NCBI GenBank assembly: GCA_963978895.1
Contig: OZ022243.1
Span: 14,920,765 to 14,984,764, forward strand
Direction of reading: 5' to 3'
Length of the DNA: 64,000 nt
Origin: Erpobdella octoculata
Taxonomy: Eukaryota > Annelida > Clitellata > Hirudinida > Erpobdellidae
Below are positions 13,705 to 24,200 of the stretch, in pieces. Numbering within the stretch: position 1 is the first letter of the stretch; each line of letters begins with the position of its first letter. Position numbers and translations under genes: made by a program. The notes beneath the pieces are model-generated. The model saw nothing but the letters and a program-made list of their open reading frames with translations. It did not search any database and was not told the origin of the DNA.

Positions 13705-15204
13705 TTTATTAGTTTATTAGACGCAGGAACAAAGCCAGTTGCCTTTACGACAATCCTTGACAAAAAACAACTCACATCCAACGTTACAATAGAAATAAAA
13801 AATTAAATAACAAAAAGGTATGCTTTCAAGATTCAGTTCAGTTTATATTCCATTCATACATAGTTGATGCCCATTCATCATCCAGTCTATTCTTGAATTC
13901 TTGCACGTTTCTTGCCAAAACAATGCTATCGGGCAAACTATTCCAGTGCTGCACCACTGTGTTGCTGAAAAAATACTTTCTAGCGTCTTGCTTGAAATTT
14001 CCTAAAGTTAGTTTTCTGCTGTTTCCTCTGGTAGAAAACACTGGTGACTTTTTGATTAATCCCAAACAATCTGCTTCAAGATCTTCATTGAATAGTTGAA
14101 AAACTGTTATTATGTCGGTTCTTTTTCTGCGAGACTTAATGATGGCAGACGGAGAATTTTCAATCGTTCACTGTAATTCAAGCCTTTACATACCAGAGGT
14201 ATTTTTGAAGCTCTTCTTTGTACTCTTTCAATAGCCTTGATAAGTCCAATTCTATAAGGGTTCCAAACAACTGTACCATATTCTAGTTGTGATCTCACTA
14301 AGCTTTTATACAAAACAACAAAAGCTTGAGTAGAAAGATTTTTAAAATTTCTTTTTAAAATTCCCAACATTTTGTTAGCTTCTTTTATTTTTCTGTGCAC
14401 ATATTCTTTAAAAAACAATTTTTCATCCAACCATATGCCTAGATCCCTGACCACCGGATCCTGCTGTAGGATAAACGTTTCTCCTTCTTTATTTTTTGCT
14501 GTGTATACACAATTAACAATTTGTTTGCCGAATTTTAGAACCAGGCATTTTTGAACATTGATGTTCATTCTCCAGTAATTGAACCACTTGAACACCATTG
14601 TAATTGAATTCTGTAACGAGTTACAATCCGACACATTTTGTATGACATTGTACAACTTCGCATCATCGGCAAACAGAAGAATGTTATCACATATGTCAAC
14701 CACATCATTAACAAAAATAACAAACAAAAGAGGTCCTAGTACACTTCCTTGGGGCACTCCACTAGTTACCTTAAACGAGCTAGACATAGCACTGTTTACT
14801 CTCACTTTGAACTGTCTATCGCTCAAGAAGCTTTCAACCCTGCCGACAATTTTATCTGACACGCCATATTTCTTCATCTTATATAACAACAGTTTATGAG
14901 ATACTCTATCAAAGGCCTTTTCAATGTCAGTGTAAACAACATTTACTTCTTTGCCATTGTTGGTTGCCTCAGTGACCATGTTTAGAAAAGTTAGTATTTG
15001 CAGAACTGTTGATCTTCTTGAAGAAAACCATATTGTTTTTTTGTAAAGAACCCATTGACTTTGAAGTGGTTCAAAATTTCACCTTTTACTATCGATTCAA
15101 GTATTCTACAAACAACCGACGTCAAAGACACTGGTCTATAGTTTGACACCACCTCCCTTGATCCTTTTTTGAATATAGGCACTACAATACTCTTCTGCCA
15201 CTCT
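13705..15204 (-). mobile_element. CR1/Jockey-like LINE, reverse transcriptase part, 5'-truncated
   Basis: Minus-strand coding pieces run from N-terminal RT (VVPIFKKGSREVVSNYRPVS, about 15170) through VYTDIEKAFDRVSHKLL and SGVPQGSVLGPLLFVIFVND to the FADD catalytic box (LLFADDAKLY, about 14660). They continue into the C-terminal region that ends near 13838 (HWNSLPDSIV). At least three frame breaks occur (near 15000, 14110 and 14070). No endonuclease remains because the 5' side stops at a (TATG)n array at 15206. This order and the simple-repeat tail fit the CR1/Jockey/L2 group. Confidence 0.85.
14110..14979 (-). pseudogene. LINE reverse transcriptase core ORF
   Basis: The 289-codon open stretch carries the RT palm and thumb: DIEKAFDRVSH, PQGSVLGPLLF, the F-A-D-D active site and RSQLEYGTVVWNPYR. 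The frame is intact here but lacks the N-terminal fingers and the C-terminal tail, which sit in shifted frames on either side. It cannot make a functional protein alone. Confidence 0.85.
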
Positions 15205-15205
15205 G

Positions 15206-15541
15206 CATGTATGTATGTATGTATGTATGTATGTATGTATGTATGTATGTATGTATGTATGTATGTATGTATGTATGTATGTATGTATGTATGTATGTAT
15301 GTATGTATGTATGTATGTATGTATGTATGTATGTATGTATGTATGTATGTATGTATGTATGTATGTATGTATGTATGTATGCATGCATATGCATGCATGC
15401 ATGTATGTATGTATGTATGTATGTATGTATGTATGTATGTATGTATGTATGTATGTATGTATGTATGTATGTATGTATGTATGTATGTATGTATGTATGT
15501 ATGTATGTATGTATGTATGAATGTATGTATGTATGTATGTA
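15206..15541. repeat. (TATG)n array with a GCATGC core
   Basis: About 335 bp of TATG with a small palindromic variant (GCATGCATATGCATGC, about 15381). All forward and reverse frames are open (CMYV, IHTY). They are not genes. Confidence 0.93.
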
Positions 15542-15544
15542 GAA

Positions 15545-16690
<1,146 letters not shown>

Positions 16691-16712
16691 TGAGTATTAC
16701 CTTCTGCACAGA

Positions 16713-16761
<49 letters not shown>
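16713..16761. repeat. (TA)n microsatellite
   Basis: A short TA tract between the Penelope-like relic and the LTR remnant with its hAT insertion. Confidence 0.9.
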
Positions 16762-16764
<3 letters not shown>

Positions 16765-16783
16765 TTAATAATTCAGTTTAGAG

Positions 16784-18454
16784 CAGTGATGGGTTTTAAC
16801 TACTTTAAAAGTAGTTAACTACATTATTTAACTACTCATAAAAAAAGTAGTTAGTAACTATTTCCTAACTACTTTTAACAGCAGTAGTTATTAACTACCT
16901 CTTAACTAGTAGTTAACTACTTTTTAACATTAACCAAAAAACCTTTAAACATTTGCAATTAAATGCAAGTTAAATAAATCTTATTTTTAAAACTTTTGGT
17001 TCATTTCATTTATGTATGTCAACAAATTTTCTTTGATCAAATATTTTTTTTTCATTATTCAAAAAATTTAATTTAAATTGGGGAATTGTTGCTGTTGCTA
17101 AAAGATTCTTCATTTTCCAAAACAGGACCAAATCGTTTTATTATACCTTGAGATAGTGCTTGTAAAAGAGCATTGATGGTTTTATCTGAATATGATGTTA
17201 TTTTTTTAAATCCTATAATGGTTTGAATAATTTGACCAATGTATGACTTTTCACTTTAGAAAATATCCATTGCGGTGACTATTGGTTTTATAATCTGAAT
17301 GAACGATTTCAAAAAAGCAAACTTAATTTCTTTAAATGCAACTTGCCCTAACTTCTTCTGACAATCACAAACATTATTGAAAGCTATATTAACAATCTTT
17401 TCAACCGAATAGAATTTTGAGCACCGCCGTGTAACGATGAATGGAGTTTGATAATGATACAACTTTTGCAATTGATCTATCATAAAGTTGTTTGTATTTC
17501 AAATTATCCCTTACTGTCAATGCACCAACACTTGCCACAAAATTTAAGGTATAACTAGAAGTAGCCCGTCAAAAATGACCGTTTTTGTTATTTTTATCGA
17601 ACTATCAGATATTAAATAAAGAACGTTTTCTACTCTACCATTATTAAATGTGGATGGCCAGCAATATTAAAAAAATGTTCAATGCTTTGGATCGAACCAG
17701 GTTTAAGCAGATTAAAATCACTGAATTTCATGCGTACCTTCGTAAGACAGTTTCAAATCTAGCGATGTTTTATTTTAAACTTTAAATCCAGCATTATGTT
17801 TGATGCAATCGGATAAAACTCTTGCATTATAAGCCTAGGAAAAACGTTTTTGATCTTTACCTACTGACAGTGTACAACTTTTATTAAAACTTTTATTACA
17901 TGCAATCGGATAACCTCTTGCATAAAAGCTTAGGAAAAACGTTTTGGATATTTGGAACTGATAGTGTGCAATTGCGTAATAACTTTAATTACACGCCTGC
18001 GCGCACTAATTTTACCAATTGCTGACCACCACGGCCTCTGCGTTATGCAAAATTGCTAACATACATACATACAGACATAGGAAATTATGTATGTAGATTA
18101 CCACAGTGCTTATGAGAAGTTAAAAGAAGCACATCGTCAGAATTATCAATATTACCTTGCTCACTTTCTATCAAATCTGATATACTTTCACCACTAGATC
18201 TTCATTATTTACATACATGTCATATACTGGCTCATCCACTTCAGTTTCATGATCTATAGAGTTTTTTCAGCCACCAAAAAAATAAAGTAGTTAAAAAATA
18301 GTTAACTACTGTAGTTATTAACTATTTAAAAAAGTAGTTAACTACTAGTTGTTAACTAGTTTAACAAAAAGTAGTTATTAACTATTTCTTAACTACTGTA
18401 GAGTAGTTAATAACTAGTAGTTAACTATTTATAGTTAGTAACTACCCATCACTG
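16784..18454 (-). mobile_element. hAT element with palindromic subterminal repeats and 8-bp TSD
   Basis: The ends are CAGTGATGGGTTTTAACTAC (16784) and GTAACTACCCATCACTG (18454), with perfect GTTTAGAG repeats at 16776-16783 and 18455-18462. Both ends carry many copies of AGTAGTTAACTA-type palindromes, about 120 bp on the left and 170 bp on the right. These may be transposase-binding arrays. Interior minus-strand frames are short. One at 17256-17483 (75 codons) is probably transposase debris, but I see no diagnostic motif in it. It sits inside an LTR-like sequence of gypsy element 2. Confidence 0.85.
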
Positions 18455-18462
18455 GTTTAGAG

Positions 18463-18587
18463 TCAAGTAAAAGATTATATTCAAGGAAGAATAATAAAGT
18501 TAAAATAAATTCGAGAAATATTGTGTTATAAATAACTTCGACTTTAACGTTACGAATCGCTAGAAAGCATATTCCTCTACGTTTACA
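18463..18587 (+). repeat. gypsy element 2 5' LTR remnant (right part)
   Basis: This sequence ends CGTTTACA at 18587, two bases before a primer-binding-like stretch. Together with 16762-16783 it forms the part of the LTR split by the hAT insertion. The left end of the LTR is not identified. Confidence 0.5.
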
Positions 18588-18588
18588 T

Positions 18589-18600
18589 TGGTGACCTCGA
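18589..18600 (+). promoter_or_regulatory. primer-binding site of gypsy element 2
   Basis: TGGTGACCTCGA follows the LTR end CA directly, 85 bp before the Gag start codon. Confidence 0.6.
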
Positions 18601-18685
18601 CGTATTTACGCATTTTCATCCGTAAATATATTTTCTGAAGTTATTTGATCACAAGTGACCGAATTTTTTTTTTGGTTTGGTAAAG

Positions 18686-20542
18686 ATGTCCACTGATGCT
18701 GAATATATAGCAAACGGAGAGAAGCTTGGTTTTTCTGGTGGGGCGCTGTTGAAGTATGTCGAAGACTGTCGAGAGCGGGCCGAGCGACAAAAAGAGCGGG
18801 AAGAAAAAAAGGCTCAGCAGGAAGAAAAAAAGGCTCAGCAGGAGCGGGAAGATAAAATAGCTCAACAAGAACGTGAACGTGAAGATAAAATAGCTCAACA
18901 AGAACGTGAACGTGAAGATAAAATAGCTCAGCGGCAACATGAATTAGAATTGAAGAAACTGGAATTGGAAGCCCTAACAAAAAAAGAGCCAAAGCCGACG
19001 GTAGAGGTAACAAAGATTCCATATCCAAAGTTCTCGGAAGGTGACGACGTGGACGCTTTTCTGCTCCGTTTTGAGGCATTGGCCACGGCAAATGATCACC
19101 CAAAAAAGGGTTGTGGAATGCTTCTGGGTTCTCTGCAGAGCGCGAAGACATTGGAAGTGTTTGGCCAACTCAGCGATAGTCAGATGCAGGATTACGGGTC
19201 GGTAAAAGAGGCACTTCTTCGCCGTTTTGGGAAGTCGGCAGAAGACTACTGCATAAAGTTTCGAGAGTCAAAGCTTGAACCAGAAGAGACTTGGGAACAG
19301 TATCTGGTGCGACTAGATAGTTACCTCAGGCGCTGGGTGGATCTCGCGGGTACAAAAAACTATTTGTTTTTGTTTCTAAAAGAGCAGTTCTTTGGAAAGT
19401 GTCCGTCGGGAATGGCTGAATATTTGTTGGAGAAAGAAAGCGGTGACGTCAATGAGTTGAGTCACTGGGTCAACAAGTACAATCAAGCTCACCCAGTCAA
19501 AAGCTTGGCAAAGGTCGAGAACGCAAGCAGGATTAGCGGAAATCGTGGTCAACCAGACTCTGACTCGGGAATGGTTGGACCGCGCTGTTACAATTGCAAT
19601 AAGCTGGGCCATATGGCAAAGGATTGTCATCAAGCTGGACATTTGGCTAGGGACTACAGGCAAGACACTCAAGCAACGCGTAGAGAGGCCACCATGACAC
19701 CACCATGCAAAGGCTCTGGAGTAGTGAATGCATGCGCGGCCATGGTGATGGAAGGTAAAATGAATGAGGTCCGATTAAAATGTGGCTGCTTTTCACCGGT
19801 AATAGCGGATGGTTGTTTTCACTCAGGAGAAAAGTTTAAATTAACCAGAGGGTTTGTGAACAGAAAACCGGTAGAAGTTTTGAGGGACACTGGCTGTACT
19901 GCCATAATGGTAAAGGAATTATTAGTGCACCCGCGTCAGATGACCGGAAAAACAAGACCCTGTGTTTTGATCGACGGCACAGTTCGGGTAGCTCCAACAG
20001 CAGTGGTAAAAATCAAAACAGACGGGTTCAGAGGAACCAGAGAGGTGGTATGCATGAAAAACCTACTTTGCGATCTCGTGCTGGAAAATGTTAAAGGGGT
20101 AAGAGGTTTTGATGCAATGGCTGCAGGAAAACGCTTTGGTCGGAAACCACAGAAATCCGCTTTCAACTACGACAGCACTCAGAGGAATGTTCGGGTAAAT
20201 TATAGAAAATCGTCGGCTAACTCGGAGCTGTATCAAAGCAAGGAAAGAAACACGTCTGCCATTTCAAAGGTAGGAAATAAAGTGGAGGCAAAAGTTCAAG
20301 CTTTGAATCCGCCAAAAGAAAGACCAAGGCTCAATCTTCTGCCTAGAGGCCAAAATGGAGGGGTGGGGAAAGATGGAAAGTTGAATTCGGCAATCTTCGG
20401 AGATGCCCGCCCTGTTGACACAGCACGCAGAGAGATAGAGATTGAGAATAAGTTGAAAGTAAACTATCTCAAAGGCAAGGAAAACATCGGTGCTGACTTT
20501 CTTAGTCGTAAAGAGAGTGACGATGTAATCAAGAAACGCTGA
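18686..20542 (+). CDS. Gag-protease polyprotein of a Pol-deleted gypsy element
   Basis: An uninterrupted 618-codon ORF from ATG 18686. In order it shows a long charged coiled coil (repeated KIAQQEREREDKIAQ units), a retroviral-type capsid (WEQYLVRLDSYLRRW, HWVNKYNQAHP), a CCHC knuckle (CYNCNKLGHMAKDC, about residue 310) plus a degenerate second knuckle (HQAGHLARDY), and an aspartic protease (DTGCTAIMVKELL). RT, most of RNase H and integrase are absent. The last 35 residues instead match the end of an RNase H domain (NYLKGKENIGADFLSRK). This implies an internal in-frame deletion. Such a Gag-only derivative would need helper RT and integrase. Confidence 0.85.
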   Translation: MSTDAEYIANGEKLGFSGGALLKYVEDCRERAERQKEREEKKAQQEEKKAQQEREDKIAQQEREREDKIAQQEREREDKIAQRQHELELKKLELEALTKKEPKPTVEVTKIPYPKFSEGDDVDAFLLRFEALATANDHPKKGCGMLLGSLQSAKTLEVFGQLSDSQMQDYGSVKEALLRRFGKSAEDYCIKFRESKLEPEETWEQYLVRLDSYLRRWVDLAGTKNYLFLFLKEQFFGKCPSGMAEYLLEKESGDVNELSHWVNKYNQAHPVKSLAKVENASRISGNRGQPDSDSGMVGPRCYNCNKLGHMAKDCHQAGHLARDYRQDTQATRREATMTPPCKGSGVVNACAAMVMEGKMNEVRLKCGCFSPVIADGCFHSGEKFKLTRGFVNRKPVEVLRDTGCTAIMVKELLVHPRQMTGKTRPCVLIDGTVRVAPTAVVKIKTDGFRGTREVVCMKNLLCDLVLENVKGVRGFDAMAAGKRFGRKPQKSAFNYDSTQRNVRVNYRKSSANSELYQSKERNTSAISKVGNKVEAKVQALNPPKERPRLNLLPRGQNGGVGKDGKLNSAIFGDARPVDTARREIEIENKLKVNYLKGKENIGADFLSRKESDDVIKKR

Positions 20543-20559
20543 CGCGTTTCTTTTTTCGA

Positions 20560-20580
20560 AGAGGGGGAATGTGTAAGATG
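20560..20580 (+). promoter_or_regulatory. polypurine tract and 3' LTR start of gypsy element 2
   Basis: GAAGAGGGGGAA precedes TGTGTAAGATG, the presumed 3' LTR start. The LTR is interrupted after 20585 by the Gmr1-like insertion and resumes at 27222 with the duplicated AAGAT and then GATTCATCTTACG. Confidence 0.6.
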
Positions 20581-20585
20581 AAGAT

Positions 20586-20983
20586 TGTCACGCCCGCGTA
20601 AACGCAGGTGCGTGCCTGGATCTAACTTTGGGATTTCCGGCGCAGGCGGTGCATCGGGTATTGCACAACGTTGCGTGTTTGGATTGTTGCGCGAATATTT
20701 GAACGTTTAAGCCTGTAGCCTGTAGCCTGGAGGGCTTGTATTTATAAGGCTGTCGCGAACTACTTCGGTCCCTTCTTCTTGTTCCTGCTTTTTGTTCGCC
20801 ATTGTTCGCCATTGCTTGATCGAAGTTGAAACTGTTTTTTGTATCTGTCGCGTCGTTTGATAAAGTTTTCGAACTGTACTCGTTAATAAAACATCTAATA
20901 CTGTTAAAGAGTGTCTTAAACTTTATTTAGACTCAAATTTTCTCCAGCAATATCGACGACTTCGCAAAGGCGGAATCGTCACA
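20586..20983 (+). repeat. 5' LTR of the Gmr1-like element
   Basis: 398 bp, starting TGTCACGCCCGCG and ending GGAATCGTCACA. A TATA-like TATTTATAA is at about 20739 and an AATAAA signal at about 20886. No difference from the 3' LTR is visible. Confidence 0.93.
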
Positions 20984-20992
20984 TTGCATTTT

Positions 20993-21008
20993 TGGTGGCA
21001 GCGTGGGA
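20993..21008 (+). promoter_or_regulatory. primer-binding site of the Gmr1-like element
   Basis: TGGTGGCAGCGTGGGA lies 9 bp after the 5' LTR. Its complement ends in CCA like a tRNA 3' end and resembles the acceptor end of a tRNA-Leu, but I could not check which tRNA. Confidence 0.7.
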
Positions 21009-21274
21009 CAGTCAGTCGATACATCGATCAGAGTCGTCCTGGGGTGGTGGAGTTCATCCAGTTGACGAAGGTCTACCGAGTTTGAAGATCGACGATTGAC
21101 GATTCAGGTTGGAGAAAGAGTCCAGGCGGAGTTCAGACCGTTCAGTTCGACCACGTGGCGACATCCATTTCGCAAGGAGGGCCGATCCACATCTCAGGTT
21201 AGAGATTTTATCGTTGCCGGATTGCCCAGTTAGGTTTTTCTTGCTTTTCTTCTGTGTAGTAAGGTTTCATAAAT

Positions 21275-24200
21275 ATGATTAGAACCCCTACGGTTGGAGA
21301 GTCAGTTGCGCTGGATAGTCCTACAGGGATCCTTAGCGAGGAGCACTATCAATTTGTTGATGATAGTCGGCGTCCACGTAGAGTTAGTGATGATGCTAAC
21401 GTTAGCAAAAGTTCTAAGTCAGAAATAGCTGAGCGTAAATTAGCATTGCGCGAAGCAGAATTGGCGGCAAAAGAAGCTAAGTTAGAACAGGAGCGTAGAC
21501 TCGCTGAAGCTAGGTTAGATGAAGATAGGGCAAATCGCAGACTTGCTGAAGCTAAATTAGAACAGGAGAGCAGACTCGCTGAAGCTAAATTAGAACAGGA
21601 GCGTAGGCTCGCTGACGCTAGGTTAGATGAGGATAGGGCAACCCGCAGACTTGCTGAAGCTAAACTAGAGCTGGAACGTGAAAGGATTCAGGACCACAAT
21701 AGTCTTGAGGTTTCCTTAGCCGTTCGCTCTAGTCGCTTTCAGAATGCCATGAAGGGTATAATGGCAGAGTTTCCCTCAGATCCTGCTGCAATACCGGGGT
21801 ATTTTCAGTATCTAGAGAATCAGTTTGCATCATACCAAGTTGATGATGATGTAAAACCCAAAATATTACAGGCCCATTTGAATAATAGAGCTCGATCAAT
21901 CTTGAGTCGATTGACCGTTGCTCAGTTAGGTGACTATGAGGAATTAAAGCAAATTCTATTGCAGGAATTTCGGGTCACTCCCAGTCTTTTGAGGGAGAGG
22001 TTTTATGCTGTAAAAAGGAGACCTGGTGAGACTTATTCACAGGTAGCTTCTGAATTACACACAGCGTTATCGTATTATATTAAAAGTAGGAATATTGATG
22101 AGAATTTCCATCAATTAGTTAGTTTGATGTGTGCCGATAGGTTGAAACAACTAATGTCTCCCAGTTGTGCAGATTTTATTTTAACTCAGGAAAGGGATGA
22201 TTGGTTAACTCACCTAGAGCTTTCACGCGTTGCGGATAGCTACATGGCCACACACGAGCATGAGACTAGACCGCCTCGATTCAACAACCAAAAACCAACA
22301 GATAAAGGGTCAGGGTCTCCCATTCCTAATAGAATGACTAAAATATCCATTGATCCTAATATGGATAAGGATAAAAAGTATGGTTTATGCTTCAAATGCC
22401 ATAAGAAGGGTCATTCGTTCAAGGAATGTCCTCTACATAAATTCCCTTCCTCAAACTTACCTAATCCCAGAATTAATTGTTGTCAAACAGAAAATTCCTT
22501 TAATTGTCTCGGTGATAGGAAAACATTGGTTGATGATAAAAATTTGTCCTCTCAGTCAAAAAATTCCTTTAATTGTCTCGGTGATAGGAAAACATTGGTT
22601 GATGATAAAAATTTGTCCTCTCATTCAGAAAATTCCTTTAGAGGTCTCGTTGATAGGAAAATATTGTTTGATGGTCAAAAATCTTTTCCCTGTCCCGAAG
22701 CATGTCCCATTATAGATGTTGATGATTATCACATTAGGTCTTATGAGAATGTATTTATCGATCAATTACCATCTATTCCAGCTTTGATTGATGGTGGTGC
22801 AGAAGTATGTTGCATTAGAGAAGATTTAATTAAATCTCTTCATAGGGTACCACATAAATTTATAAAATTATCCGGCCTTAAAGGTCAACCAGAAATTGTA
22901 GGTTGTGTTAGATTAGTTGTTCGACCAGATCTTGTGGGTGATGACATTGTGAACCTAGCACCCAAGGTTCGTGCATGGTTTGCTGTCGTCCCAAATCTTA
23001 ATGAGCAAATTATTATCACTCCCTCCGTAAGTAATTTATTAAAAACGATATCATTGTATGATACCGTTGCATACCCTATTAAGAACAAACAAAATGCACA
23101 TGACTCTGATGTGAATGTTCCCAGTCTTGAAATAACTAATTCACAATATTTTGTTTTAGATGAACCTCGTAATGATGAGCATAGTCCAGATGTTGCATTG
23201 ATTCTCGGTGAAGGTGTTTCTCGTGCTGCTGATGCTAGGAAAGTTGATTCTCAGGCCGATACTTGTCAGGACATAGGTGCTTCTGTGGTTTCGGGTGATG
23301 ATATTTGTCCAGGTGCTGATGCTAGGAAAGTTGATTCACAGACCGATACTTGTCAGGGCATAGGTGCTTCTGTGGTTTCGGGTGATGATATTTGTCCAGG
23401 TGCTGATGCTAGGAAAGTTGATTCACAGACCGATACTTGTCAGGACATAGGTGTTTCTGTAGTTGCGGGTGATGATATTTGTCCAGGTGCTGATGCAGGC
23501 GGAAGTGATTCACGAACCGACGCTCGATTTACAACCATTAACGATGATTGTCAGGGGGTAGACGATAGTAATGATCCCGATGCGTTTGCTAAAGAGCAAC
23601 ATGATTGTCCTTCACTTAAGTCCTTCTGGTTGCTAGGTATAGATAAGCGTAAAAACTTTTATATCGACAAGGGACTTTTGTTTCACAAGGAGAATCAGTG
23701 GGGTCATTCCATAAAACAGTTGTGTTTGCCCAGGAGCCGTATACTTGCAGTGTTACAGATGGGGCATGATGCTCCCTATTCGGGGCACATGGCTGCCAAG
23801 AGTACACGGCAACGTATTCGACTCAGTTTTTGGTTTCCCGATATGGAGAAACAAGTCCAAACCTATTGTGAGTCGTGCCCCGTGTGCCAGTTAAGGGCAC
23901 CTGTTAGAAAAAGAGACCGAGTCCCCATAACTCCCATTCCAAGGGGAGATGAACTACCATTTAATCATTTAGTTATGGATTGCATAGGGCCCATAATTCC
24001 AGCGGGTGATAGTGTGACTGTCCGACCCAAGTACAATTATGCCCTGGTTGTTGTCGATTTGTTCTCCAGATGGCCGATGGCTTATCCATTAAGGTCATTA
24101 GATGCTAAATCTGTATGTGAGATCCTTATTCAGATCTTTATGACGTTTTCCATACCACGAATAATTAGTTCCGATTGTGGTACGAATTTCAAAAATCAGT

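Noticed and set aside
20588..20812. 74-codon minus-strand ORF present twice (also 26826-27050)
   Set aside because: It lies inside the two identical LTRs and is duplicated with them; no protein features.
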